Shown here piece by piece: positions 1 through 9,212 of a stretch of 64,000 bases of DNA. The notes under the pieces were generated by a model. The model did not search any database, was not told the DNA's origin, and worked only from the letters and a program-made list of their open reading frames with translations. Source of the stretch: Ketogulonicigenium vulgare WSH-001 (lineage in GTDB: Bacteria > Pseudomonadota > Alphaproteobacteria > Rhodobacterales > Rhodobacteraceae). Made by a program: the position numbers and the translations under genes. The stretch spans positions 2,543,501 to 2,607,500 of the forward strand of contig NC_017384.1 of assembly GCF_000223375.1 (NCBI RefSeq). Reading direction: 5' to 3'. Each line of letters starts with the position of its first letter. Position 1 is the first letter of the stretch.

Positions 1-473
1 TCAACGCGGCCATCGGCGTCGAAACTGACGACGCCGTAGCGCTCGGGGTCTGCGACATGATAGCCGAACACGCTGGCACCACTATCCTGCGCATCGGCTG
101 CAATCAGCAGATCAGTCAGGCCGTGGCCGAAAAAGATGTTGTCGCCCAAGACCATACACGACGGCGCGCCATCCAGAAAATCCTCGCACAGGATATAGGC
201 CTGCGCCAATCCATCGGGCGAGGGCTGCACAACCCATGTCAATGACAGGCCCCATTGGCTGCCATCACCCAAGGTGCGCTGGAATTGGTCCTGATCTTGC
301 GGTGTGGTGACGATGGCAATCTCGCGAATGCCGGCCAGCATCAGCACGGACAAGGGATAGTAGATCATCGGCTTATCATAAACCGGCAGCAGCTGCTTTG
401 ATACGCCGACGGTGATCGGATAAAGCCGCGTGCCAGAGCCGCCTGCAAGGATAATGCCTTTGCGCTTCGTCAT
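1..473 (-). CDS. rfbA: Glucose-1-phosphate thymidylyltransferase (3' end cut by window edge)
   Basis: Makes dTDP-glucose from dTTP and glucose-1-phosphate, the first step of dTDP-L-rhamnose synthesis in the cytoplasm. About 157 N-terminal residues are visible. They include the nucleotide-binding GGSGTRLYP motif at residues 11-19, the [12 protein letters not shown] segment after it and a VLGDNIFFG segment near residue 110, all typical of RmlA/RfbA; the family is about 290 aa, so nearly half is missing. The ATG at 473 overlaps the rfbD stop by four bases (ATGA), which points to translational coupling downstream of rfbD. The rest of the operon lies to the left of the window. Assignment is firm. 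Confidence 0.95.
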   Translation of the reverse strand, partial: MTKRKGIILAGGSGTRLYPITVGVSKQLLPVYDKPMIYYPLSVLMLAGIREIAIVTTPQDQDQFQRTLGDGSQWGLSLTWVVQPSPDGLAQAYILCEDFLDGAPSCMVLGDNIFFGHGLTDLLIAADAQDSGASVFGYHVADPERYGVVSFDADGRV

Positions 474-1321
474 TTCACTGCTCCCAATTCATTCAATACG
501 ACCAATAAATCTTGCTGCCAATCTGGACGGGTCAGGTCAAAACGGGCGAGGCTGCTGCAATCCAACCGGCTGTTCAGCGGACGGGCGGCAGGTGTTGGGT
601 AATCGGTGCTGGGGATATCGTGGATCGTACATGGCAATTGCGCGGCCGCCATGATCGCGCGCGCGAAATCGGCCCAGGACACATCTGGCGTTCCCGAAAA
701 ATGGTAAATACCGCTCAGGTTCGGCGCGGCGGCCAGATGCTCTGCCATACGCAGGCAGGCTTGCGCAATGGCCCGCGCCGATGTGGGGCCGCCGATCTGG
801 TCGGCGACCACATTCAGACGATCCCGCTGCGCGCCAAGGCGTAGCATGGTTTTCACGAAATTCGCCCCATGCGCCGAGAACACCCAAGAGGTGCGTAAAA
901 TGGCATAGCGTCCACCCGCCGCCTCGACCCCGACTTCGCCCAGACGTTTGGTGCGGCCATAGGCCCCCAGCGGCGCGGTTGGGTCATCTGGCTTGAACGG
1001 GGTATTGCCGCCGCCGTTGAACACATAATCCGTCGAAATGTGGATGAATGGCACGTCAAGCGCTGCCGCCGCGCGCGCCATGGCGGCAGGCGCATCGCCG
1101 TTGATCAAAGCGGCACTGCCTTCCTCCGTCTCGGCTTTGTCGACGGCGGTCCATGCGGCGGCGTTAATGATTGCATCGGGGCGGTGGCGATTGATGGCCG
1201 TGACGCAGCTGGCAGGATCAAGCAGGTCCGCCTGCGTGCGGTCCAAAAAAACCACCTCTGGAACAAGGGATTGCAGCTCGGTTGCAACCTGGCCTGTACG
1301 GCCGAAAACCAATATCTTCAT
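470..1321 (-). CDS. rfbD: dTDP-4-dehydrorhamnose reductase
   Basis: Last enzyme of dTDP-L-rhamnose synthesis; it reduces dTDP-4-dehydrorhamnose with NAD(P)H. The 283-aa protein has the short-chain-dehydrogenase-like Rossmann motif GRTGQVA at residues 7-13, STDYVF at 96-101 and the catalytic YGRTK (Y121, K125). Length is normal for RmlD. It lies immediately upstream of rfbA with an ATGA overlap, so the order rfbD-rfbA is kept within a polysaccharide operon. The roughly 145 bases between its start and the hairpin at 1468-1502 probably hold its promoter; I could not assign -35 and -10 boxes with confidence. Confidence 0.95.
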   Translation of the reverse strand: MKILVFGRTGQVATELQSLVPEVVFLDRTQADLLDPASCVTAINRHRPDAIINAAAWTAVDKAETEEGSAALINGDAPAAMARAAAALDVPFIHISTDYVFNGGGNTPFKPDDPTAPLGAYGRTKRLGEVGVEAAGGRYAILRTSWVFSAHGANFVKTMLRLGAQRDRLNVVADQIGGPTSARAIAQACLRMAEHLAAAPNLSGIYHFSGTPDVSWADFARAIMAAAQLPCTIHDIPSTDYPTPAARPLNSRLDCSSLARFDLTRPDWQQDLLVVLNELGAVK

Positions 1322-1467
1322 GCCAAATACAGCGTCCTAGTCTAAATAGGTAAACCCTCGTGTCAGATACGAACATCGGTGCAGATGCAGCTTTTGTCGA
1401 GGGGTTCGTTGCAGGTATATAAGGTATTTCGCAGGTAAATATGAACAGCGGCTGCTACCCCATAAAT

Positions 1468-1502
1468 GAATGCGCCGCCATCAGGCAGATGGCGGCGCAT
1501 TC
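1468..1502 (-). terminator. Hairpin terminator after the Hint-protein gene
   Basis: A perfect 14-bp inverted repeat (1468-1481 with 1489-1502) and a 7-nt loop sits 30 bases past the stop of the minus-strand Hint-protein gene. Only a short T-rich stretch (CATTTATG) follows on the minus strand, so termination efficiency is uncertain. Confidence 0.7.
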
Positions 1503-1531
1503 GATATTGTATACCTGTTGAAAGGGCGCGC

Positions 1532-3196
1532 TTAGGCGGCCAATTCTTGAGGTACCTTGGTGTTGACCGAGCGGTTCAATTGCGCATCGTTGCCGACGCG
1601 GCGCAGCGTCACACGCAGCGCCTCGGCGGCGGTAAAGCTGCGGTTCAGGCGCAGGGTAAATGCGCAATCACCATGGTTGGCGGTCAGGTCGCGACGCGCC
1701 TTATTGGCCGTGACGGTGCCCAGATAGCTGTCGTCCAGCCAGGCTTCGAGGGTCACGGGCGTCTCGGTGAATTCAAGATCGCGCGCCCAACCCTCGATAA
1801 CGCCGGTTGCCGACACCAGATCAAGGTGACCGCGCATTTGACCCATCTGATCCGCGGTCTGGCTGTTCAGGACAACGCCATCCAATGTGCGACGCACGAC
1901 AACGCGGCGCAGTTCGGCCTCGGTCAGCGCAGCGTCACCTTCGAAGACAAAGCGCTGACGAGTACGGCTGGCGTTTCCATGTTGCGGCAGGCAGGCCAGT
2001 GTCGCGCCGATCACTTCGCCATCCAGCAAGATTTCCAGTGCGACCGGCTGGTTCGGGAAGTCCTGATCGCGGGCCCAGCCTTCGACGCGGAAGGGGGATG
2101 CGATAATTTCAACCTGACCGTCCAGGCGGCCCATCACTTCGGCGCCGCGCTTATCCAATGCACGCTGTGCGACGGTCGCAATTGCGTTGCGCAATGCAGC
2201 GCCATCATTCGGGCGCGGCAGGCAGAATTGCGGCAGCAGCGGCGCAATATTGGTCGGGAACCGGCGGCGGTAATCCTCGGCATTGTCGAACTTGCTGCGG
2301 AAGGTGCCGCAATCGGCAAAGACCTCGGACCAGGCGCCATCGGCCAGCACCAGATCATGGGTGCCCAAATCAAGTTGGAAGTAATCCCACGTATCACGGC
2401 TGCTTTCGCGCGTGACGGTAATGCCATTAACCAGGTCTTGCGCCAACACCAGAACATCACCGACCAGCATCGAGTGGCCAGCAGAAACATAGAGTGAACG
2501 CTGCGGCATGTTTTGCGAAATGGCGCCCGGTGCAAAGCGAATTGCTTCGTTACCAAATGTTTTATTTCCGCGAAATTGCTGGCGACCGATCCACTTAATT
2601 TCACGCAGGCCGCCAAAACGGGTCACAACGCGATCGCCTTCGCGCAATTGCTCGATCGGCATTTCGCCGCGATCGGTCATAATCATCGTGCCGCGCAGGT
2701 AGCAGACCGCCTGCACTTGCGTGAAAGTGAGCGAGTTCGGTGTCACCGGGCCATAGTAATACAGTGTCTCGGCGGTGGTATTAAAGTCGGCATTAATGTC
2801 CAAAATGAACCAGTTGCCGTTATTTCCGCTGAAGACAATATAACCGGTGCCACTGCCCAAACCTGCAACAAGGTCGGGGTGCGGGGTCATCTGGCTATAG
2901 GTATAGGCTGTGGTCCAGCCATCTTCACCAACAGACGGATTGCCGTCGGGATCATTGGCCGCATTATAGGTTTGAATCGCCCAAGTCTGGCCATTCAGGA
3001 AGTTATCTGTCGTGCTTTGCGAGCCGGTGTTTTGATACCAAACCAGACGATATGTGTCGCTAGACGTGCCAATTGCACGCGCGCCAGTCAGCACCATCGC
3101 GAAATTAGCGTCTCCAGGGTTGCCCTGATTTGTCGGTTGACTGGTGAAACGTGCAAGGTGTTCGCCAGTGAAAATAATAGCGCCGGTATATGCCAT
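1532..3196 (-). CDS. Hint-domain protein with two C-terminal GWARD modules
   Basis: 554 aa, no signal peptide or membrane segment seen. Residues 1-160 are a Gly/Asn/Thr-rich beta-type region without a recognised family. Residues about 163-300 look like a Hint (hedgehog/intein, Hint_2 type) domain: C165 in VCYLRGT as the expected nucleophile, PIEQLREGDRV, SAGHSML (H241) and a LGTHDLVLADG segment. Residues about 357-445 and 455-545 form two similar modules, each with EGWARD, then PV-LE-LD and a final R-rich strand. Hint domains catalyse self-cleavage or esterification in hedgehog and inteins; the role in this bacterial group is unknown. AGGAG lies 8 bases before the ATG. The position next to rfbDA suggests a surface-polysaccharide or secretion link, which is inference. 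Confidence 0.8.
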   Translation of the reverse strand: MAYTGAIIFTGEHLARFTSQPTNQGNPGDANFAMVLTGARAIGTSSDTYRLVWYQNTGSQSTTDNFLNGQTWAIQTYNAANDPDGNPSVGEDGWTTAYTYSQMTPHPDLVAGLGSGTGYIVFSGNNGNWFILDINADFNTTAETLYYYGPVTPNSLTFTQVQAVCYLRGTMIMTDRGEMPIEQLREGDRVVTRFGGLREIKWIGRQQFRGNKTFGNEAIRFAPGAISQNMPQRSLYVSAGHSMLVGDVLVLAQDLVNGITVTRESSRDTWDYFQLDLGTHDLVLADGAWSEVFADCGTFRSKFDNAEDYRRRFPTNIAPLLPQFCLPRPNDGAALRNAIATVAQRALDKRGAEVMGRLDGQVEIIASPFRVEGWARDQDFPNQPVALEILLDGEVIGATLACLPQHGNASRTRQRFVFEGDAALTEAELRRVVVRRTLDGVVLNSQTADQMGQMRGHLDLVSATGVIEGWARDLEFTETPVTLEAWLDDSYLGTVTANKARRDLTANHGDCAFTLRLNRSFTAAEALRVTLRRVGNDAQLNRSVNTKVPQELAA

Positions 3197-3739
3197 AAAA
3201 ATTTCTCCTAATTCTGGGAGGGTGTCTCAGAGAAACGTATTAATTTCGCATTTCACCCGAATTGGTTAATAAATTATTAACGGCGAAATTTTCGAAAAGC
3301 GTTAATATCATCCTAAAATTGTAGGGCATTTTGCGACGTATTGCGTCGGATCTAAATTGTGAAAAATGAGTTAATTAATTGCGGTCGCATTAAAAAATTG
3401 CGGCGTATTTGCAATTATCTAATTGGAAATATTGCGAAATATTTCGCGACACGGAATAGGAGCAATTCCGTGGTGGAAAAGCGTGCGCTGCCATCTGGAT
3501 ACTGTGCCGGATTTTCGACAAATTGCTGCGAAATTGCGCAGACACGATTCTGAGCAAAAGATACTTATTCTTGCGCATGTATGGCTAATTTTTGGGCGAA
3601 ATTTTGGGAATCGCCTGACGTCTCGCGGGGCGGCCTCCTGTGGGGACGCGCGGACACTGGTAGCTTTGCGAAAAATTCTGTCAGTTTAATGGCGGCCGTG
3701 ATGCTTTTTTCTGACTTTCGCCGCGGCAGGGAGAAAAAA
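3197..3739. other. AT-rich intergenic region between Hint gene and LysR gene
   Basis: Divergent 540-base spacer, clearly lower in GC than the flanking genes, especially 3230-3570. It holds several ATTGCG/TTTGCGAC-like words, TTAATAAATTATTAA near 3265, and two adjacent inverted repeats (listed separately). Short open frames here do not look like proteins. It presumably carries promoters for both neighbours; no convincing sigma-70 boxes could be fixed. Confidence 0.6.
3434..3472. promoter_or_regulatory. Two adjacent palindromes in the AT-rich spacer
   Basis: GCGAAATATTTCGC is a perfect 14-bp palindrome at 3434-3447. Two bases further on, CACGGAAT (3450-3457) and ATTCCGTG (3465-3472) form an 8-bp inverted repeat around a 7-nt loop. 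They could be operators of the divergent LysR-Hint pair; the binding protein is unknown. Confidence 0.45.
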
Positions 3740-4717
3740 GTGGCAAATTCATTCGTGCATGTCCATCTGGTCGCCCTGCGCTATTTCAGCGAGACGGTGC
3801 GCTCAGGGTCGATGCGGCAGGCGGGAGAGGTTCTGGCGGTCTCGGCCTCGGCGATCAATCGGCAGATCATGAAGCTGGAGGATCAGTTGCAGTGCCGCCT
3901 GTTCGAGCGTCGCGCCGAAGGTGTTCGCCTGACCGCTGCGGGCGAGGTTCTGTATCAATATGTCCGCCGTCTTGATCGCGAGTTAGAGCGCGCGATTGGG
4001 CAAATCGACGATCTGCGGGGCCTACGGCGCGGCCATGTCCATATCGCCTGCGAGGCAGGGATCGGTCGCGATTTCCTGCCGGCCGTGCTGGCCGATTTTC
4101 ACGCCAGCCATCCCGGCGTGACCTATAAGGTTGAGATCAAATCCGCGCTGGAAATCCTGGAACAGGTCGCGACGGATGAGATTGATATCGGGATCGCCAT
4201 GTCGCCGCCCACGCGACCCGAAGCGGCGATTGGCGGGCGGGCCCTGATGCCGCTGGGCGTGATCGCGGCGCCCGGCTGGCCACTGGCCGCGAAATCCAGC
4301 CTGCGCCTGCAAGACCTTGGCGGTGAGCGTTATATTCGGGCCAAGGATGGGATGGGTGGCGGCTATGGCTGGCAAAAGATCATCGATCAAGGCGCACCGC
4401 AGGCCGCGATTTTGGAAACAAACTCGCCCGATATTATGAGCGTGATGGTCAAGGCGGGGCTGGGGATTGGTATACGCAGCCCGATCGGCATTATGTCCGA
4501 CCTGTCGCGCGGCGAGCTCAGCTTTGTGCCGCTGGATGATTCGCTGGCGCCGCACCCGTCGCTGACGTTGTTTGTGCGTGGCGGTCGGATTTTGTCCAGT
4601 GGCGGCGCGGTGATGCTGGAAATGCTGCGCGAAGCTTTGCCCGCTTTCAGTCAGCGCGTTTGGGATCTGGCCGGTGCGCAAATGCCGCTTGGCGGGATCA
4701 GCACCGGGGCAAGCTAG
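3740..4717 (+). CDS. LysR-family transcriptional regulator
   Basis: Predicted DNA-binding regulator of 325 aa. The N-terminal winged helix-turn-helix covers about residues 8-65 (RYFSETVRSGSMRQAGEVL, then ASAINRQIMKLE) and is followed by a LysR substrate-binding domain. The open frame extends upstream to 3581, but the GTG at 3740 has AGGGAG six bases before it and gives the usual family length, so I prefer it. It reads towards the flavoprotein-creatininase-ABC cluster that begins 130 bases downstream and is the obvious candidate regulator of it, although LysR genes that act on neighbours are more often divergent. Ligand unknown. Confidence 0.85.
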   Translation: MANSFVHVHLVALRYFSETVRSGSMRQAGEVLAVSASAINRQIMKLEDQLQCRLFERRAEGVRLTAAGEVLYQYVRRLDRELERAIGQIDDLRGLRRGHVHIACEAGIGRDFLPAVLADFHASHPGVTYKVEIKSALEILEQVATDEIDIGIAMSPPTRPEAAIGGRALMPLGVIAAPGWPLAAKSSLRLQDLGGERYIRAKDGMGGGYGWQKIIDQGAPQAAILETNSPDIMSVMVKAGLGIGIRSPIGIMSDLSRGELSFVPLDDSLAPHPSLTLFVRGGRILSSGGAVMLEMLREALPAFSQRVWDLAGAQMPLGGISTGAS

Positions 4718-4723
4718 CCCCGG

Positions 4724-4744
4724 CCGTTGCCGAAACGGCAACGG
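4724..4744 (+). terminator. Strong hairpin after the LysR gene, no U-tract
   Basis: CCGTTGCCG (4724-4732) pairs with CGGCAACGG (4736-4744) around a 3-nt loop, only 6 bases past the LysR stop. No T-run follows, so it may be a weak terminator or an mRNA-end stabiliser that separates the regulator from the flavoprotein gene. Confidence 0.5.
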
Positions 4745-4845
4745 GGTGTGCGTGACAGAATGCTACCACCTCATGTGCGCGGCGCGCCACTATCGGGATG
4801 CGGGTTTGCATTTCTCCCTATGCGGGCCCGCAAGGAGCCCTCCCG

Positions 4846-6375
4846 ATGCAAGCCTCGACCAGATCCCTGACCGCCGATTTCACGCATTTCCAGCCTGCCG
4901 ATACGGCGCCACCTGCGCCGATTCCGCAGCTTCCAGACGCCGCAGCGCGCCTTGCGGCGCTGACCGCACAGGTGACGGCGGATTTGGCGATGATGGGCTA
5001 TGCGACCAAGCCCTGGGTGCTGCCGCGCGCCCATCTGGGGCAGGTGGTCCCCGATGTGGTGATCATTGGCGCGGGGCAGTCGGGCCTGGCGCTGGGGCAT
5101 ATGTTAAAGCGGCGCGGCGTCACCAATGTGCTGTTGCTGGATCGCAATCCGGCGGGATATGAGGGCGTTTGGGACACCTATGCCCGCAATTACGAGATTC
5201 GCTCGCCCAAAACGATCACGGGGCTTGAGCTGGGTATCCCGTCCTTGACGGTGCAAAGCTGGTTCGTGGCGCTGCATGGTCAGGCGGCATGGGATGCGCT
5301 GACCCGCGTGCCGCGCGCGCATTGGATGGATTATCTGCGTTGGTACCGCCAGATTGCGGATCTGAATATCCGAAATGATATCAATGTGATGGATATCGCC
5401 TATGATGCGGATGGCGTGACGCTGACGCTGCAGGACGGCGCACAGGTCCGCACCCGTTATGTCGTGCTGGCGACGGGGATGGAGGGTGGCGGCAACTGGG
5501 TTGTCCCCGATTTCATCCGCAATGCGCTGCCTGCGGATCGCTATAATCATTCGTGCGAGGCCTTCGATGCCAGCCGCTTTGCGGGCAAGGATATCGGGGT
5601 CTTGGGGGCGGGGGCCTCGGCCTTTGATGCAACCGTGGCGGCGCTGGATGCGGGGGCGGCCAGTGTGCAGACCTTTATGCGGCGGCCAGCGATTTCGGTA
5701 CTGGATCTGGTGCGTGAATTTGAAAACGGCGGCTTTCTTGATCATGCCCATGCCCTGTCGGACGAGACAAAGTGGGAATTGGGCCTGTTTTTGTCTGGCC
5801 TGTCGCAGGCTCCGGCGGAGCATCACTTTTACCGCGCCTTGGCCTTCGCGAATTTCCGGTTCCACAGCGGTGCGCCGTGGCTGGATGTGAGGATGGACGG
5901 GGACAGGATCGCCGTGACCACGCCCAAAGGCAGCTTTCATTTCGACCATCTGATCACCGCGACGGGCGTCACCACCAATATGATGCTGCGGCCCGAGCTG
6001 CACCGGCTGGCAGCGGATGCACTGCTGTGGCGGGATCGCTTCACGCCGCCGGATGGGAATACCGCCTCTGCAAGGCTGAATTTTCCTTATTTGGACGATT
6101 ACTACCGCTTTCAGCCGAAAACGGCGGGCGCAGCGCCGGGCATTGACCGCATCTTCGCGTTCAATGCACTGGCGATGCCGTCGATGGGCGGGCTTGCGGC
6201 GGTGTCGATCAGCAGCCACCGCTTTGGCACGGCGCGCCTTGCCAGCGGCCTGACGCGCGCCCTGTTTCTGGATCAAGAGGCAGAGTTGATCCCAACCCTC
6301 GCGCAGGTCGACACGCCCTGCATCACCCTCACCCCCTATGCCCGCGAGATGTTGGGCATGTTGGATTGTGATTGA
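4846..6375 (+). CDS. FAD-dependent NAD(P)-binding oxidoreductase, flavin-monooxygenase-like
   Basis: 509 aa. An FAD-binding Rossmann motif GAGQSG at residues 75-80, a second dinucleotide motif GAGASA at 254-259 and an LATG segment at 208-211 mark a two-dinucleotide-binding-domain flavoprotein of the Trk/monooxygenase group (cyclohexanone or N-hydroxylating monooxygenase relatives). The first ~70 residues form an Ala/Pro-rich extension. I do not see a clear Baeyer-Villiger fingerprint, so the reaction is open. The ATG at 4846 has AGGAG eight bases upstream; an earlier ATG at 4798 lacks this. The gene is followed after 33 bases by a creatininase-family gene and probably heads the operon. Substrate unknown. 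Confidence 0.8.
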   Translation: MQASTRSLTADFTHFQPADTAPPAPIPQLPDAAARLAALTAQVTADLAMMGYATKPWVLPRAHLGQVVPDVVIIGAGQSGLALGHMLKRRGVTNVLLLDRNPAGYEGVWDTYARNYEIRSPKTITGLELGIPSLTVQSWFVALHGQAAWDALTRVPRAHWMDYLRWYRQIADLNIRNDINVMDIAYDADGVTLTLQDGAQVRTRYVVLATGMEGGGNWVVPDFIRNALPADRYNHSCEAFDASRFAGKDIGVLGAGASAFDATVAALDAGAASVQTFMRRPAISVLDLVREFENGGFLDHAHALSDETKWELGLFLSGLSQAPAEHHFYRALAFANFRFHSGAPWLDVRMDGDRIAVTTPKGSFHFDHLITATGVTTNMMLRPELHRLAADALLWRDRFTPPDGNTASARLNFPYLDDYYRFQPKTAGAAPGIDRIFAFNALAMPSMGGLAAVSISSHRFGTARLASGLTRALFLDQEAELIPTLAQVDTPCITLTPYAREMLGMLDCD

Positions 6376-6408
6376 GTGATTTTGTTCGAATTTAAATCTG
6401 AGGCTTAA

Positions 6409-7200
6409 ATGACCCGTAAAATCTGGTGGAATGACTTTTCCGCATCCGACTTTGACGCCATCGATCCGATGAAAACCATCGCCATCCTGCCTATCGCGGC
6501 GGTGGAACAGCACGGGCCGCATCTGCCGGTCGGGACCGATGTCATCATCAATACCGGCCATCTCGAGATGTTGGCCAAAGCGGCGCCTGCTGATCTGGAT
6601 ATCCGCATTCTGCCGGTGCAGCCGGTGGGCAAATCCAATGAACATATCTGGGCCAAGGGCACCGTCAGCCACGAGGCAAAGACGCTGATTGATTCATGGG
6701 TCGAGATCGGCCTGCACGTCGCGCGTACGGGCATCCGCAAGCTGGTTATCGTGAACTCGCACGGCGGGAATGAGGAGATCATGGGCATCGTCGGCCGCGA
6801 ATTGCGCGTTCGCTGCGGGCTTTTTGTGGTTAAAACCAGTTGGTCACGCTTTGGCGCACCTGCCGGCCTGATTTCAGACACCGAGGCACGTCAGGGCATT
6901 CATGGCGGCGAGGTCGAGACGGCACTGGTGCTGCATTTCCGCCCCGAACTGGTCGATATGGCCAAAGCGGGCAATTTTACATCCGTCGCGGCGGCCGAAG
7001 AGGTCGATTATACGTATCTGCGTCCCACTGGCACCCATGCGTGGTCGTGGATCGCCAGCGATGTCCATCCCTCGGGCGCGATCGGGAATGCGACGCTTGG
7101 CACCGCCGAAAAAGGCGCGGCAATCGCGCAGAACCATGTCGATAGGTTCCTCGACCTTCTGGCCGAAGTGCTGCGCCATCCCGTCATGCCCGAGGCCTAG
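6409..7200 (+). CDS. Creatininase-family amidohydrolase (first copy)
   Basis: 263 aa. It carries the metal-site pattern of the creatininase family: VEQHGPHLPVGTD (E33, H35, D44), NSHGGN at 116-121 and HGGEVET at 165-171. The family hydrolyses cyclic or N-formyl amides (creatinine, FAPy products) and includes mycofactocin-associated MftE. Nothing in the sequence or context supports creatinine itself. GAGG lies 7 bases before the ATG. It sits between a flavoprotein and a paralogue, next to an ABC importer, suggesting ring opening of an imported nitrogen compound; that is inference. Confidence 0.85.
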   Translation: MTRKIWWNDFSASDFDAIDPMKTIAILPIAAVEQHGPHLPVGTDVIINTGHLEMLAKAAPADLDIRILPVQPVGKSNEHIWAKGTVSHEAKTLIDSWVEIGLHVARTGIRKLVIVNSHGGNEEIMGIVGRELRVRCGLFVVKTSWSRFGAPAGLISDTEARQGIHGGEVETALVLHFRPELVDMAKAGNFTSVAAAEEVDYTYLRPTGTHAWSWIASDVHPSGAIGNATLGTAEKGAAIAQNHVDRFLDLLAEVLRHPVMPEA

Positions 7201-7237
7201 GATCTACACTCTGCCGCTGCGTTAAGCAGCAGTGGGC

Positions 7238-7262
7238 GGACTGGTCTATTTTTAGGCAGTCC
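7238..7262. promoter_or_regulatory. Inverted repeat between the two creatininase genes
   Basis: GGACTG (7238-7243) and CAGTCC (7257-7262) flank a T-rich 13-base loop in the 159-base gap; GCTGC/GCAGC at about 7216-7230 forms a second small hairpin just before it. It could be an internal terminator or an operator for a second promoter. Weak evidence. Confidence 0.3.
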
Positions 7263-7359
7263 AACAGGGATGTCCCGCCGGTATGGGCGAAATAAGTGTC
7301 CTTATGTTGGGTTGTGTTAATATTTCTGTGCGACTTGCGTGCGATTGAACAGGGCAGAT

Positions 7360-8166
7360 ATGGCTGACTATTGGTGGAACCTTTCGACGGCGGAATTTGC
7401 CGGGCGCGACATGTCGCAGGCGGTGGCGATCTTGCCGATTGCGACGGTCGAACAGCATGGGCCTCATCTGCCGGTCGGTGTCGATTCGATGATCAACGCG
7501 GGAATCATCGCCCGCGTGATGGCGCAGATTGACCCCGCGCTGCCGGTTTTCACGCTGCCGATGATCCCGGTGGGCAAATCGACCGAGCATCTGTCTTATC
7601 CCGGCACCCTGACCCTGTCCTGGGAGCTGGTCGCGAAAATCTGGTTCGAGATGGGCGAATGCGTCCGCCGCACCGGGTGTCGCAAAATTATCCTGTTCAA
7701 CTCGCACGGCGGTCAGGTCGCCCTCAGCGAGATCGTCGCCCGTGATCTGCGGGCAAAGCTGGGCATGTTGGCCGTGGCCGCGACATGGTTTCGCATCACG
7801 CCGGTCGAGGGGATTTTCTCGGCCTATGAGGATCTGCACGGCTATCATGGCGGCGAGATTGAAACCAGTATGATGCTGGCCCTGCATCCCGAGCTGGTCG
7901 ATATGACAAAGGCCGAAGATTTCCGCCAACTCTCGCAAGTGATGGTGGACGAGGCCGAGATCCTGCGCCCCGGCCTGTTCGGCTGGATGGCCGAGGATCT
8001 GCACCCCGCGGGCGTCAGCGGCAATGCCGCCGCCTCGGACGCCGCCCGCGGCGAGGCGCTTGTGCAGCGCGCCGCCGACCGGCTGGTGCAACTGATCCAT
8101 GAGACCGCCGCCTTCCCGCTATCGCGCCTCTCGCAACCCGCAGATTATCAGGTAAGCCCCCAATGA
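7360..8166 (+). CDS. Creatininase-family amidohydrolase (second copy)
   Basis: 268 aa, clearly paralogous to the preceding hydrolase. The metal-site segments are EQHGPHLPVGVD (E31, H33, D42), NSHGGQ (114-119) and HGGEIET (163-169). The Asn that ends the NSHGGN motif in the first copy is Gln here, and TD becomes VD, so the two copies may have different substrates. Start chosen at ATG 7360 (agggcag just upstream) rather than 7339. Its stop overlaps the start of the ABC ATPase by four bases, tying the hydrolase to the importer. Confidence 0.85.
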   Translation: MADYWWNLSTAEFAGRDMSQAVAILPIATVEQHGPHLPVGVDSMINAGIIARVMAQIDPALPVFTLPMIPVGKSTEHLSYPGTLTLSWELVAKIWFEMGECVRRTGCRKIILFNSHGGQVALSEIVARDLRAKLGMLAVAATWFRITPVEGIFSAYEDLHGYHGGEIETSMMLALHPELVDMTKAEDFRQLSQVMVDEAEILRPGLFGWMAEDLHPAGVSGNAAASDAARGEALVQRAADRLVQLIHETAAFPLSRLSQPADYQVSPQ

Positions 8167-9185
8167 GCCGAGACTACCTTTGCCTTCAGCACCTGAATGC
8201 CCATTATGGCAAGTCATTGGCGGCGCATGACATTTCCCTCAATATCAGCAAGGGCGAATTGATCGCCCTGCTGGGCCCATCGGGCTGCGGCAAGACGACG
8301 ACGCTGCGGATGATCGCGGGTTTCGTGCAGCCGACCTCGGGCGAGGTGATCATCGACGGCAAGGATGTGACCCGCCTTGCGCCCCATAAACGCAATATCG
8401 GCGTGGTGTTCCAATCCTATGCTTTGTTCCCGCATCTGACTGTGCTGGGCAATGTCGCCTTTGGCCTGTCGATGCGCGCGGTATCCAAGGATGAGCGGAA
8501 CGAGCGTGCCCGCGCCGCGCTGGATCTGGTGGGTCTTGGCCGCTTTGCCGACCGCTATCCGGGCCAGCTTTCGGGCGGTCAACAACAGCGCGTGGCGCTG
8601 GCACGCGCGCTGGTGATCGAGCCCTCGGTCCTGTTGTTGGACGAACCTTTGTCGAACCTTGATGCGCATTTGCGCGGCGAGATGCGATCCGAGATCCGCG
8701 CCCTGCAACAGCGTCTGTCGATCACCACCGTTTTCGTGACCCATGATCAGGCCGAGGCGCTGGCCATGGCCGACCGCGTCGTGGTGATGAATGCGGGCGA
8801 GATTGTCGAAATTGGCGCGCCGCGCGATCTGTGTGACAATCCGCGCCACGCCTTCACCGCCTCGTTCCTGGGCGAGCGTGCGGTGATCGAGGGCGCGACG
8901 GCGGGCGACATTTTCACCGCTCCCGGTTTTCACTGGCAAGGCGCGCCGGCGGGATCGACCCGCGCTGTCCTGCGCGCCGCGCGCCTCAGGTTTGATCCGA
9001 ATGCCGGCCCAAAGGTGCTGGAGGGGACGGTCATCGCCTCGGCCTATCTGGGCGATGCGGTGGAAACCGATGTCGCGACAGCCTCGGGCCGGGTGCGGCT
9101 GCTGACACCTTCGGATCAGCCGGTGCCGCCGGTGGGGGCGTCCTGCGCCGTCCATGCGCTGCCCGGCAGTGTGACGTTCATCTAA
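8163..9185 (+). CDS. ABC transporter ATP-binding protein, PotA type
   Basis: 340-aa ATPase of a spermidine/putrescine-type (PotA/FbpC-like) importer, acting at the inner face of the membrane. Walker A GPSGCGKTT at residues 38-46, Q-loop FQSYALF at 83-89, signature LSGGQ at 136-140, Walker B VLLLDE at 156-161, and a C-terminal TOBE-like region after about 240. Starts with an ATGA overlap with the second creatininase gene and is followed after 27 bases by the binding protein. The transporter type suggests a cationic or amine-like solute, but PotA-type ATPases also serve iron, thiamine and phosphonate systems. Confidence 0.92.
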   Translation: MSRDYLCLQHLNAHYGKSLAAHDISLNISKGELIALLGPSGCGKTTTLRMIAGFVQPTSGEVIIDGKDVTRLAPHKRNIGVVFQSYALFPHLTVLGNVAFGLSMRAVSKDERNERARAALDLVGLGRFADRYPGQLSGGQQQRVALARALVIEPSVLLLDEPLSNLDAHLRGEMRSEIRALQQRLSITTVFVTHDQAEALAMADRVVVMNAGEIVEIGAPRDLCDNPRHAFTASFLGERAVIEGATAGDIFTAPGFHWQGAPAGSTRAVLRAARLRFDPNAGPKVLEGTVIASAYLGDAVETDVATASGRVRLLTPSDQPVPPVGASCAVHALPGSVTFI

Positions 9186-9212
9186 AAACAAAAGAACAAC
9201 AGGGGTTTAGCT

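Noticed and set aside
3359..3689. Two short frames (64 and 88 codons) in the AT-rich spacer before the LysR gene
   Set aside because: Overlapping frames with no SD and no protein-like composition; better seen as regulatory DNA.
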